From positions 1 through 60,008 of the forward strand of contig JAJDUM010000014.1 in assembly GCA_022826645.1 (NCBI GenBank): a stretch of 60,008 nt of DNA. Reading direction: 5' to 3'. The notes beneath the pieces are model-generated. The model had not been told where the DNA came from. It ran no database searches and saw only the letters and a program-made list of their open reading frames with translations. Of this stretch, positions 40,665 to 50,204 are shown piece after piece. Position numbers and translations under genes: made by a program. Source of the DNA: Candidatus Poribacteria bacterium. GTDB taxonomy: Bacteria > Poribacteria > WGA-4E > PCPOR2b. How positions within the stretch are numbered: the first letter of the stretch is position 1; every line of letters begins with the position of its first letter.

Positions 40665-43600
40665 ATGAAAGATTCAAATTTTACCAGAAAAACGAGCGAC
40701 CCGAACACAGTTGTTGTTATCGGAAACGGTATGGTCGGACATCGGTTCTGTGAGAAGTTAGTCCAGTTTGATGTTGATCGGAAGTTTCAGATTGTGACGT
40801 TCTGTGAAGAACCTCGTGCAGCTTACGACCGCGTCGGTCTCACCCAATTCTTTGCGAACCGTGACCCGGAACAACTGATGCTCACAAACACCCAGTGGTA
40901 CGAAGCGCAAGACATTTCGCTCCATGTGGGTGATAAAGCAACCGCCATCGACCGCGAGCTGCGAGTTGTCCGATCAGAAAACGGGAAGGAAATTCCCTAC
41001 GACATCGTCGTACTTGCGACCGGCTCCTATCCTTTTGTGCCACCCATCCCGGGTGTCGATAAAGACGGTGTCTTCGTCTACAGGACCATTGAGGATCTTC
41101 AAGGAATTCTCGACTATGCACAGAGAGTCGAAGCGGCAGCCGTTATTGGTGGAGGATTGCTCGGCTTGGAAGCGGCAAAAGCTGCCTACGACCTTGGTCT
41201 CAAAACACATGTTGTCGAATTCATGCCCGGTTTGATGCCTCGACAGGTGGATGAAGCTGGATCCAATCTTCTCATCAAGAAAATTGAGGAACTCGGCGTT
41301 CATGTCCATGTCGAGACAGCGACCAAAGAGATTATCGGTAACAGTAAAGTTGAGGGCATGGTATTCAACAGCGGTGAAACGATTGATGTTGGAATGGTCA
41401 TTGTCTCTGCCGGCATCCGCCCCCGCGATGAACTTGCGCGCGAGTGCGGGATCGAAGTCCACGAACGGGGTGGCGTCGTCATAAATGATTGTTTGCAGAC
41501 CGACGACTCGGACATCTACGCTATCGGTGAAGTCGCCTTGCACGGCGGGATGATTTACGGTCTCGTCGCACCGGGGTACGAAATGGCAGAAATCCTCGCC
41601 GCGCGCCTGACCGGCGATGGGGCACGAACCTTTACCGGCGCCGATCTCTCAACAAAACTCAAGCTTATGGGCGTTGATGTGGCGAGTTTCGGGGACTATA
41701 CCGCAGATGAATCCACCGCCAAACCACTCACCTACGAAGATCCCTTCGGCGGTATCTACAAAAAACTTCTCTTTACCCCAGACGGGAAAAAGTTGGTCGG
41801 CGGCATCTTGGTTGGTGACGCTTCCGATTACGGGAGCCTCATGATGCTTTCAAAGAATGAGACCGAATTGACAGCAGAACCGGGGGCGTTGGTGCTCGGT
41901 TCAAGCGGCGGCGGTGTGGTCGTGTCCGCCACGGAGATGCCCGATGAAGCACAGGTCTGTCAGTGTAACAACGTCAGCAAGGGCAATATCTGCTGTGCGA
42001 TTCGTGATAATGAATTTACAACTGCCGGGGAAGTAAAGACCTTTACGAAAGCGGGCACGGGCTGCGGTGGCTGCGTACCGCTTGTGACTGACCTACTCAA
42101 ACAGGAATTGGAAGCAGCGGGATTAGAAATCAATACGGATCTGTGCGAACACTTCCCCTACACCCGTCAGGAACTATTCGATATTATCAAAGTTAAGGAG
42201 ATCAAAACTTTCGACAGCCTCATCACCGAGTATGGACATGGCAACGGCTGTGAAATCTGCAAACCGGCCGTCACATCGATGCTAGCGAGCCTGTGGAACG
42301 AAAACATCATGTTTGACAAACATCAAACATTGCAGGACACCAATGACCGTTTCTTGGCGAACATGCAGCGTGGTGGTCTTTATTCTATCATTCCACGCGT
42401 CCCCGGCGGCGAAATTACACCCGATAAACTCATCGCACTTGGTTCCATCGCTAAGAAATATGAGCTCTACACGAAGATTACCGGCGGACAACGCATCGAC
42501 ATGTTCGGCGCACAGTTGCACCAACTGCCCGACATTTGGGAAGAACTGGTCAACGCGGGCTTCGAGAGCGGTCACGCCTACGGAAAGGCGTTGCGGACCG
42601 TCAAGAGTTGTGTCGGTACAACATGGTGTCGCTACGCTGTCCAAGACTCGGTGAAGTTCGCCATTCAGGTCGAAGAACGCTACCGTGGCATTCGTTCACC
42701 GCATAAGATGAAAGCCGCTGTTTCCGGTTGCATCCGAGAATGCGCTGAAGCACAGGGCAAGGATTTCGGATTGATCGCGACCGAACAGGGCTATAACCTC
42801 TATGTCTGCGGGAACGGTGGTTCCAATCCGCGACACGCCGATCTACTCGCAAGCGACATTGATGAGGAGACAGCCATTAAGTACCTCGACTGCTTTATCA
42901 TGTTCTACATCATGACCGCCGACAAGCTCACGCGAACCTCCGTCTGGCTAGAAAAGATGGAGGGAGGCATTGATTACCTTCGCGACGTAATTGTCCACGA
43001 CAAACTTGATATCTGCGATGAATTGGAGAGACGGATGGAGCATCTCGTTGACACCTACAAATGTGAATGGAGAGAGGTGGTCATGAATCCGGACATTCGG
43101 AATAAGTTCCGACAATTCATCAACACCGATGAGACTGAAACCGGCATCGAGTTTGTCTCGGAGCGTGGACAACAACGCCCAAAGTATTGGGAAAAGGACC
43201 TCATTCCAATCGAAGATGTAACCTTACCCTCGACCGCAAAGTTGAAAGCGTTGCGCGAATCTCCAGACAAACAGTGGATCAAAGTTGGGAGCGTTTCTGA
43301 CTTCCCCTACGACGGCGGTGCAGCAATCAAATATGGAAGCACACAGATTGCCGTGTTCAATTTCTCCTCTCGTGGCGAGTGGTACGCAACGCAAAATATG
43401 TGTCCGCACAAGAAGGCGTTTGTTCTGTCTCGCGGCATCATCGGTGATGCGCAGGGTACGCCGAAAATCGCCTGCCCACTGCACAAAAAGACGTTCTGCC
43501 TCAAATCGGGATCATGTCTGAGCGGCGAGGACTACGAAGTTCTCACCTTCCCGGTAAAAGTCAAAGACAACGATGTCTACCTTGAACTTCCACCCCAAGA

Positions 43601-43790
43601 TGAACTCGATGCGACTTTGTCAACCGAAAACTTCTGCAATATCGGCGCGTTGCCCAGAGGGCCTGAGAAAGGGGCAGCGAAAGCCCCAATCACGCCTTAC
43701 TTGCGGATGGAGCGTCCTGATGGACAGCTGGATTATATCGGGGAGCGAGCGGGTGTGAATGTTTCTGAATCCGATATATTGAATTCCTAG
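40665..43790 (+). CDS. nirB: Nitrite reductase, NirB large subunit fused to NirD
   Basis: 1041 residues from ATG at 40665. It reduces nitrite to ammonium with NAD(P)H. Order: FAD/NAD-binding N-terminus (VVVIGNGMVGHRF, about 16-28); second nucleotide-binding motif (AAVIGGGLLGLEAAKA); BFD-type [2Fe-2S] cysteines (VCQCNNVSKGN with CGGC, near 430-470); sulfite/nitrite reductase domain with siroheme-[4Fe-4S] cysteines (SCVGTTWCRY near 648, CIRECAEAQ near 688). A C-terminal NirD Rieske-type domain follows (CPHKKAF near 912, CPLHKKTF near 936). NirB and NirD are separate in most bacteria. The MFS transporter gene follows after 44 bp. Confidence 0.93.
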   Translation: MKDSNFTRKTSDPNTVVVIGNGMVGHRFCEKLVQFDVDRKFQIVTFCEEPRAAYDRVGLTQFFANRDPEQLMLTNTQWYEAQDISLHVGDKATAIDRELRVVRSENGKEIPYDIVVLATGSYPFVPPIPGVDKDGVFVYRTIEDLQGILDYAQRVEAAAVIGGGLLGLEAAKAAYDLGLKTHVVEFMPGLMPRQVDEAGSNLLIKKIEELGVHVHVETATKEIIGNSKVEGMVFNSGETIDVGMVIVSAGIRPRDELARECGIEVHERGGVVINDCLQTDDSDIYAIGEVALHGGMIYGLVAPGYEMAEILAARLTGDGARTFTGADLSTKLKLMGVDVASFGDYTADESTAKPLTYEDPFGGIYKKLLFTPDGKKLVGGILVGDASDYGSLMMLSKNETELTAEPGALVLGSSGGGVVVSATEMPDEAQVCQCNNVSKGNICCAIRDNEFTTAGEVKTFTKAGTGCGGCVPLVTDLLKQELEAAGLEINTDLCEHFPYTRQELFDIIKVKEIKTFDSLITEYGHGNGCEICKPAVTSMLASLWNENIMFDKHQTLQDTNDRFLANMQRGGLYSIIPRVPGGEITPDKLIALGSIAKKYELYTKITGGQRIDMFGAQLHQLPDIWEELVNAGFESGHAYGKALRTVKSCVGTTWCRYAVQDSVKFAIQVEERYRGIRSPHKMKAAVSGCIRECAEAQGKDFGLIATEQGYNLYVCGNGGSNPRHADLLASDIDEETAIKYLDCFIMFYIMTADKLTRTSVWLEKMEGGIDYLRDVIVHDKLDICDELERRMEHLVDTYKCEWREVVMNPDIRNKFRQFINTDETETGIEFVSERGQQRPKYWEKDLIPIEDVTLPSTAKLKALRESPDKQWIKVGSVSDFPYDGGAAIKYGSTQIAVFNFSSRGEWYATQNMCPHKKAFVLSRGIIGDAQGTPKIACPLHKKTFCLKSGSCLSGEDYEVLTFPVKVKDNDVYLELPPQDELDATLSTENFCNIGALPRGPEKGAAKAPITPYLRMERPDGQLDYIGERAGVNVSESDILNS

Positions 43791-43834
43791 CACTGCTTCG
43801 ACTATAAAAGCTCAAATTGGAAGGAATATACCTA

Positions 43835-45181
43835 ATGGAAGTCAACAACAAGGCAACACGAATTAATCTATTCAGTTTGAAAACGGTACAGATGCGCACC
43901 TTTCACATGACATGGGGTGCATTTTTCTTAGCTTTTTTCGGTTGGTTCGGAATCGCGCCCCTAATGGCAATCATCCGAGAAGACCTGATGCTGACCAAAG
44001 CCCAAATCGGTAATACCATCATCGCTTCAGTCGCGATTACCGTGCTCGTGCGGATTCTTATCGGTCCTCTCTGTGACCGGATCGGTTCAAGGCGGGCGTA
44101 CACATGGCTGTTGCTTATCGGCTCACTCCCTGTGATGGGGATTGGACTCGCCAAGAGTTACGAAAGTTTCCTGCTTTTCAGATTGGCGATTGGTGCGATT
44201 GGTGCGTCATTCGTCATTACGCAGTATCATACCTCTGTGATGTTTGCCCCCAATGTCATTGGCACAGCAAATGCAACAACAGCTGGTTGGGGGAATTTAG
44301 GTGGTGGTGTGACGCAGATGGTCATGCCGTTGATTTTTACCGCACTCCTCACTTTGGGCGTCGATAAATTTCTCGGTTGGCGTTTGGCAATGATTGTGCC
44401 CGGTGCAGCACTGTTTCTGACCGGCATTGCCTACTATTTCGTCACACGCGATGCGCCAGATGGCGATTACAAAGAGCTACGCACGCGGGGCGAACTCCCT
44501 GTGACCCAAAGAAAAGGCATCGAGTCATTCACCCTCGCAATTAAAGATTACCGCGTCTGGGCGTTGTTTATCATCTATGCTGTCTGCTTCGGCGTTGAGT
44601 TGACGATTAACAATATCGCGGCGCTTTACTATCATGACCGATTCGGCTTAGACGTAAAAACAGCGGGACTGATTGCCGGACTGTTTGGCTTGATGAACAT
44701 TTTCGCCCGTACCATGGGCGGTATGTTTTCCGATCGGTTCGCAAAAAAAATAGGGTTGAGGGGGCGTGTTTTATTCCTATTCGTCGCCCTCCTCGGCGAG
44801 GGTCTCGCACTTATACTCTTCTCCCAGATGGGAGTTTTGGCTGCCGCTGTTGCCACAATGATTGTCTTCAGCTTCTTCGTGCAGATGTCCGAAGGCGCGA
44901 CTTACGGTATTGTGCCTTTCATCAACAAAAAGGCTTTAGGCGCGGTAGCCGGACTCGTTGGCGCAGGGGGAAACGCAGGAGCGGTCGCAGCAGGTTTCCT
45001 TTTCCGTGCGGAGCGCATCACAACGCAACAGGGACTGCTATACCTTGGGGTTATGGTTACGCTCGCAGCATTCTGTAGCGTGTTAGTCCGATTCTCGCCC
45101 GCAGTTCAAGCGGCTGAGAAAAAGGCATTTGAAGCCGCGCTCGCCGACCGGGCAAGGCTAAAGGAAGAAACCGCAGTTTGA
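43835..45181 (+). CDS. narK: Nitrate/nitrite transporter of the NarK/NasA family (MFS)
   Basis: 448 residues from ATG at 43835 (GGAAGGAA before it). About twelve membrane segments. The family-specific motif GAIGASFVITQYHTSVMFAPNVIGTANATTAGWGNLGGGVTQ is broken here into its main part near residues 114-160. The second signature is in AVAGLVGAGGNAGAVAAGF. These Gly-rich segments mark nitrate/nitrite porters. It should import nitrate, or exchange it for nitrite. Positioned between nirBD and the nitrate reductase genes, which fits nitrate assimilation. Confidence 0.92.
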   Translation: MEVNNKATRINLFSLKTVQMRTFHMTWGAFFLAFFGWFGIAPLMAIIREDLMLTKAQIGNTIIASVAITVLVRILIGPLCDRIGSRRAYTWLLLIGSLPVMGIGLAKSYESFLLFRLAIGAIGASFVITQYHTSVMFAPNVIGTANATTAGWGNLGGGVTQMVMPLIFTALLTLGVDKFLGWRLAMIVPGAALFLTGIAYYFVTRDAPDGDYKELRTRGELPVTQRKGIESFTLAIKDYRVWALFIIYAVCFGVELTINNIAALYYHDRFGLDVKTAGLIAGLFGLMNIFARTMGGMFSDRFAKKIGLRGRVLFLFVALLGEGLALILFSQMGVLAAAVATMIVFSFFVQMSEGATYGIVPFINKKALGAVAGLVGAGGNAGAVAAGFLFRAERITTQQGLLYLGVMVTLAAFCSVLVRFSPAVQAAEKKAFEAALADRARLKEETAV

Positions 45182-45191
45182 AATTCTCAAT

Positions 45192-45372
45192 GGAGTACTG
45201 CTCTGTCAAATAAATGATGATAAGCACCTTCATTGCGATGCCCGGTGCGGTCCGATAAATCGAGACCAGGGTTACAAACCGCACCTACCGGGCCTGGGGA
45301 ACATAGAGAATTACCGATTTATGTTCTGAAACCTTATATAGTTTGTGCTACATTTATCTGACAATGGAGTAC
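45192..45372 (+). mobile_element. MITE-like element, type A, copy 2 (181 bp)
   Basis: Starts GGAGTACTGCTCTGTCAAAT and ends with the inverted ATTTATCTGACAATGGAGTAC. TGATAAGCACCTTCATTGC, the GAATTACCGATTTATGTTCT block and the CAAACCGCACCTACCGGG hairpin arm are shared with 29342-29574. The hairpin loop has an extra 19-base insert (CCGATAAATCGAGACCAGG). It is between the transporter and nitrate reductase genes, so it may separate their transcription. Confidence 0.65.
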
Positions 45373-45462
45373 AAGCGGTCGACTTTTGGAGGCTGCTACA
45401 GGAAAGCCGCTTGTGCGCTATCGTAGTAAACAGTACCCATCTGAGTGCATAGGAGACATCAA

Positions 45463-47142
45463 GTGGAAACTCCGAAAAAAACAACCGAGTTTGAACTACA
45501 ACAACTCGTAGTTAGCGCGTTGGCGGAGCAACGGGAAATTACTGCGATCGAAAAATACGCCCAGCAGCACGAAAATCACCAACTCCCTCTCCAGCAAAAA
45601 TACTATAGGGATTTAATGCCGCTGTCTCAGCCGAAACAGGGTCAGCAGTACGCCTTTGAAGTAGACTTAGATCGGTGTAGCGGCTGCAAGGCTTGCGTAA
45701 CAGCATGTCACAGTCTCAACGGTCTGGATGAAAATGAAACATGGCGTTCCGTAGGACAACTTCTTGGTGGTACCGAAGAAAAACCGGTTCAGCAACATGT
45801 AACTACCGCCTGCCATCATTGTGCGGAGCCTGCGTGCATGCACGGCTGCCCTGTCAACGCCTATGAAAAAGATGAGATCACAGGCATAGTCAAACATCTT
45901 GATGACCAGTGTATCGGTTGCGTCTATTGCACACTAAAATGCCCCTACGAAGTTCCCCAGTACGACAAGGCAGCCGGAATTGTCCGAAAATGCGATATGT
46001 GTGCTGACCGGCTGAGCGAAGGCGAAGCGCCGGCGTGTGTGCAGGCATGTCCAACCCAAGCCCTCGCTATTAAGGTGGTGGATAAAGAAAAGATCCTCGA
46101 AGAGAGTCAAGCGACGGCACTGGTTCCGGGGGCACCGGCTTCTGACTATACGCTGCCAACAACAACCTATAAGTCACGCCAAGTCGCTCCCAGAAACATG
46201 TTACCGAGCGACTACCATCACCTCAATCCCCAACACGCCCATCCACCGCTCATTATTATGCTAGTGCTCACTCAGTTATCCGTCGGGGCGTTTTGCGTGG
46301 ATATGTTGCTGAATACATTTCTAAATAACCCTGTAGCACCTTACCTGAACCCAATACGTTCCGTCGTCGCGCTATGTTCCGGCCTGTTGGCACTCGGAGC
46401 GAGCGTGTTTCATTTGGGACGACCGCTCTACGCCTTTCGCGTCGTTGTCGGTTTGAAAAAATCGTGGTTGAGTCGGGAAGTCCTTGTCTTTGGTCTTTTC
46501 GCCATCCTTGCTGTGCTTTATGCCGCCTCGTTCTGGATTGGAGGTATGGAAGATACCCATTTTATGCTCGGTTTTGGGGTGATAATGAGTGGGATGTTGG
46601 GTGTCGTGTTTTCCGTTTTGGTCTATGCAGACTGCCGAAAGGAATTGTGGAGAGAATTCATAAGCGGGTTCAAGTTCTTCACAACGGTTGCTATCCTCGG
46701 ACTCTCAACCACGCTGATCACCTCAACCGTAAGCGTTCTGTTCATCGATTCAGCTGGACGAAAGGAAATATTTCTGTTTTCCATCGGTCCGCTGTGCCTC
46801 GGATTAACAGTCATATCTGCACTGAAGATGCTTTGGGAAGCGTCAATCTTCCGCTATCTAAAAGACCATTCCTACTCCATATTTAAGCGTGCTGCGCTGT
46901 TGATGGTCGGAAAACTTAATCGGGTAACGCTGCTTCGCTTTCTCACCGGCGGGTTAGGCGGCTTACTTCTACCCCTGCTTGTCTATTACGCCTCACATAA
47001 CATAGACCCCAACTCATCCGATACGGTTCTGCTCATCGGGTTAAGCATTGTGACCTTCTCGTTGACACTCATTGGAGAGTTTTGCGAGCGGTATCTTTTC
47101 TTTACCACCGCTGTCAGCCTTAAGATGCCGGGGGATTTTTAG
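45463..47142 (+). CDS. Iron-sulfur plus membrane-anchor subunit (DmsB-DmsC-like fusion)
   Basis: 559 residues from GTG at 45463 (AGGAGA seven bases before). The first 240 residues are a DmsB-type protein with four cysteine clusters: [37 protein letters not shown] and [21 protein letters not shown], each a [4Fe-4S] site. From about residue 255 there are eight membrane segments like DmsC/NrfD quinol-oxidising anchors ([19 protein letters not shown] first). The fusion should pass electrons from membrane quinol to the molybdenum subunit encoded directly downstream. Stop and next start are two bases apart, so the two form one operon. Confidence 0.88.
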   Translation: METPKKTTEFELQQLVVSALAEQREITAIEKYAQQHENHQLPLQQKYYRDLMPLSQPKQGQQYAFEVDLDRCSGCKACVTACHSLNGLDENETWRSVGQLLGGTEEKPVQQHVTTACHHCAEPACMHGCPVNAYEKDEITGIVKHLDDQCIGCVYCTLKCPYEVPQYDKAAGIVRKCDMCADRLSEGEAPACVQACPTQALAIKVVDKEKILEESQATALVPGAPASDYTLPTTTYKSRQVAPRNMLPSDYHHLNPQHAHPPLIIMLVLTQLSVGAFCVDMLLNTFLNNPVAPYLNPIRSVVALCSGLLALGASVFHLGRPLYAFRVVVGLKKSWLSREVLVFGLFAILAVLYAASFWIGGMEDTHFMLGFGVIMSGMLGVVFSVLVYADCRKELWREFISGFKFFTTVAILGLSTTLITSTVSVLFIDSAGRKEIFLFSIGPLCLGLTVISALKMLWEASIFRYLKDHSYSIFKRAALLMVGKLNRVTLLRFLTGGLGGLLLPLLVYYASHNIDPNSSDTVLLIGLSIVTFSLTLIGEFCERYLFFTTAVSLKMPGDF

Positions 47143-47144
47143 AT

Positions 47145-49943
47145 ATGAAAGATAAACAGTCACAGATTCTCAAAGAAAAAATCAGTTCGATCTTTTATCA
47201 ATCGGACGGAAAACTGACTCGTGACCGGCGCTTGGAGCCTGGAAAATACGGTCTTGGCAAAGTCCCCCAACTGCTGAAACCGGATGCCACAACACGAGCA
47301 ATCTGTGGCTTCTGTTCGACCGGTTGCTCCTTGGATATCCATCTGAAAGATGGTCAGGCGGTTAATATCACCCCCACCACAGAATACCCGGTGAACTTAG
47401 GCATGGCATGTCCCAAGGGCTGGGAAGCACTGACTCCGTTGAAATCCCCAGATCGCGCGACCACCCCACTGTTACGCAATTCTCACGATAAACTGGAACC
47501 TGTGGATTGGCACACCGCACTATCCACCTTCACAGCACGTTTCAAAGCCATCCAAGAGAAATACGGGAGTTCTTCCGTCGCTTTTCTGAGTACCGGTCAG
47601 ATACCGATGGAGGAGATGGCTTACCTTGGCGCGCTGGCTAAATTCGGCATGGGTATCCTACACGGGGATGGCAATACGCGGCAATGTATGGCAACTTCTG
47701 TTGTTTCGTACAAACAATCCTTCGGCTTTGACGCACCACCGTATACCTACAAGGATTTTGAAGAGTCCGATGTCATTGTTCTTATTGGCTCAAACCTCTG
47801 CGTGGCGCACCCGATCATGTGGGAACGTGTCATGATGAACAAAAACGACCCAGAGATCGCTGTGATCGACCCACGCGCCACAGAAACAGCGATGGCTGCT
47901 ACCCAGCACTACCCGATTCGTCCGAAGTCAGATATCTATCTTTTTTACGGGCTCGCTCACATTCTCATCGAAGGTGGCGACATCGACAAAACATATATTG
48001 AGAAGCACACTACCGACTTCAACGACTTTGCTGAACATGTCACATCCTATACGCCGGAGTTCGTCAGTTCAAAAACGGGGATTGAGGTCTCTCGCCTCCA
48101 TCACCTCGCGGACACGATTGCCCAAGGAGAGCGTGTTTCCTTCTGGTGGACAATGGGTGTGAATCAGAGTTATGAAGGCGTTCGTGTCGCTCAGTCGATT
48201 ATCAATCTCGCCCTGATGACCGGCAACATCGGACGACCCGGCACCGGCGCAAACTCGATCACAGGTCAATGCAACGCGATGGGGTCAAGGCTTTTCAGTA
48301 ACACAACCAATCTCCTCGGCGGTCACGACTTTACCAATCCACAGCACCGCCAAAAGGTTTCCGATATTCTCGGTATTGATGTGTCCCAAATACCACAGGA
48401 AAATAGTTGGGCTTATGACCAGATTATTGATGGCATTACTAGTAGCCAGATTAAGGGACTATGGATTATTGCCACCAATTCCTCCCACTCTTGGATTAAT
48501 CAGGGTCGTTTTAACAAAATCATTCAGCAGCTCGATTTTCTCGTCGTTCAGGACATGTATCATACGACAGAATCCGCTCAAAGGGCGGATCTGGTGTTGC
48601 CCGCTGCGGCATGGGGCGAAAAAGAAGGGACTTTCATCAACTCGGAACGCCGCATCGGCTTAATCAAAAAAGTTGCTCAAGCCCCCGGCATTGCGCTCTC
48701 CGATTTTAACATCTTTAAGTTAATTGGCCATTACTGGGGCTGCACCGAACTATTCAGAGATTGGGAAACGCCGGAGGCGGTCTTCGGTATCCTCAAAAAA
48801 GTGTCCAAAGGTCAACCTTGTGACATCACCGGTATCAGAGACTACCAAATGTTAGACAATTCGGGTGGTATTCAATGGCCCTTTAAGGAAGGTACATCGT
48901 TAAACGGAAATGAACGCCGATTGTTTTCTGACGGTCACTACTACCATCCTAATGGCAAAGCAAAATTCCTATTTGAAGAGCCACGTCAGTCCCTTGAGGC
49001 ACCCGATGCCGAATATCCATTCTGGTTGCTAACTGGTCGGGGCACCACAGCCCAATGGCATACACAGACACGGACATGCAAATCTTCTGTCCTTCGCAAA
49101 CTCTACCCGGAGGAGATTTATGTCGAAATCAACGGGGAGGACGCACGAAAATTAGGGATTGGCCCCAATGAATTGGTCAGTCTTATTTCTCGGAGGGGAG
49201 AGATTCAGGCACGCGCGTATATCACTTATCAAGTTCAGCAGGGACAGATTTTTATCCCAATGCACTATGAGGAGACCAATAAGCTGACCTTATCCCAATT
49301 TGACCCCTACTCCCGGCAGCCCTCCTACAAGGCATGCGCCGCAAAAATTGAACGGTCGAGGTCAATCCGGGATCACATTAAACCCTTTGGAACAGATGAA
49401 CCCATGACTGCTTCTGAAGATATCCAACATGCAAACATTCTGCTCATTATTGGTGCAGACATGGCGGAGAATCATCCTATTCTTTTTCACATGATCCAGC
49501 GCCGCCGGTCAGAAGAGCGGAGTACGCGGATTATTGTCGTTGATTCGCGTCATACACGAACAACCCAATACGCGGATGTGCATGTCCCCCTCATCTCCGG
49601 TGGTGAAGCGGCTTTCCTACAGCTTGTAGCCAAACGCCTATGTGCTATGGGACGCATTGATACGCGGTCTGTCAAACGGAACCCTCAAGGATTCGACACA
49701 TACCGTAAATACTTGGAAACACTTGATGAGCAAACCCTGATCTCTACCTACCAACTTCATCCGGCGCGTATCGACGAAGTGGTCGAATTTTTGACGATGC
49801 CGGGACATTTATTCAGTTTCTACTACCCAGAGCATGAGCAGAATACATATAGCGTAGGAATAGATGTTACACTCATGAATCTACATCTCCAGTTGGGACA
49901 AGTTGGGGTCAAGGGATCGGGCTACCTTTCGTTGAGAGGATAG
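47145..49943 (+). CDS. nasA: Molybdopterin nitrate reductase catalytic subunit with C-terminal partial repeat
   Basis: 932 residues; assimilatory NarB/NasA proteins are about 730-870. An N-terminal [4Fe-4S] site is Cys54, 57, 61, 89 ([16 protein letters not shown]). Cys181 in [11 protein letters not shown] is the molybdenum ligand. Residues about 203-372 are the cofactor-binding core; about 600-750 are the Molydop-binding C-terminal domain. After residue 754 a second, partial copy of the core follows: [22 protein letters not shown] resembles [19 protein letters not shown], and the end YLSLRG matches GANSITGQ of the first copy. No Tat signal, so cytoplasmic. Nitrate is the likely substrate by context. 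Confidence 0.85.
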   Translation: MKDKQSQILKEKISSIFYQSDGKLTRDRRLEPGKYGLGKVPQLLKPDATTRAICGFCSTGCSLDIHLKDGQAVNITPTTEYPVNLGMACPKGWEALTPLKSPDRATTPLLRNSHDKLEPVDWHTALSTFTARFKAIQEKYGSSSVAFLSTGQIPMEEMAYLGALAKFGMGILHGDGNTRQCMATSVVSYKQSFGFDAPPYTYKDFEESDVIVLIGSNLCVAHPIMWERVMMNKNDPEIAVIDPRATETAMAATQHYPIRPKSDIYLFYGLAHILIEGGDIDKTYIEKHTTDFNDFAEHVTSYTPEFVSSKTGIEVSRLHHLADTIAQGERVSFWWTMGVNQSYEGVRVAQSIINLALMTGNIGRPGTGANSITGQCNAMGSRLFSNTTNLLGGHDFTNPQHRQKVSDILGIDVSQIPQENSWAYDQIIDGITSSQIKGLWIIATNSSHSWINQGRFNKIIQQLDFLVVQDMYHTTESAQRADLVLPAAAWGEKEGTFINSERRIGLIKKVAQAPGIALSDFNIFKLIGHYWGCTELFRDWETPEAVFGILKKVSKGQPCDITGIRDYQMLDNSGGIQWPFKEGTSLNGNERRLFSDGHYYHPNGKAKFLFEEPRQSLEAPDAEYPFWLLTGRGTTAQWHTQTRTCKSSVLRKLYPEEIYVEINGEDARKLGIGPNELVSLISRRGEIQARAYITYQVQQGQIFIPMHYEETNKLTLSQFDPYSRQPSYKACAAKIERSRSIRDHIKPFGTDEPMTASEDIQHANILLIIGADMAENHPILFHMIQRRRSEERSTRIIVVDSRHTRTTQYADVHVPLISGGEAAFLQLVAKRLCAMGRIDTRSVKRNPQGFDTYRKYLETLDEQTLISTYQLHPARIDEVVEFLTMPGHLFSFYYPEHEQNTYSVGIDVTLMNLHLQLGQVGVKGSGYLSLRG

Positions 49944-50025
49944 ACTCCTACGTTTTGGTGGGCACCCTACCCGTCCCGTAGAAAAAGAACCTATCCTCAA
50001 ATCACATAAAATCGAAAAAATTCTG

Positions 50026-50054
50026 TTTACTTTTGAATTCGATGGTGTTATACT
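50026..50054 (+). promoter_or_regulatory. Candidate sigma-70 promoter for the second ammonium transporter
   Basis: TTTACT at 50026-50031, a 17-bp spacer and TATACT at 50049-50054 (five of six matches to TATAAT). It is about 150 bases upstream of the second amtB start. The -35 is a poor match. Confidence 0.4.
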
Positions 50055-50204
50055 GCCTAACGAGGAATTTGAAACAATTTCCAAATTGAGCGTAGCAAAA
50101 CCCCGCCTGTCGCCCCTGATCTCGCCTGTCCCGATGCAATCGGGAATTTATCGGACGACTTGTTGGGACAGGTAACGATTGTCTAAACCCAGATGGAGGT
50201 CAAA

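Noticed and set aside
49957..50190. Possible extra gene or attenuator upstream of the second amtB (CCTGTCCCG...GGGACAGG inverted repeat)
   Set aside because: No open frame of note, no T-run after the hairpin and no match to the GGACAAAGGCGTCC switch; more likely a dispersed palindrome.
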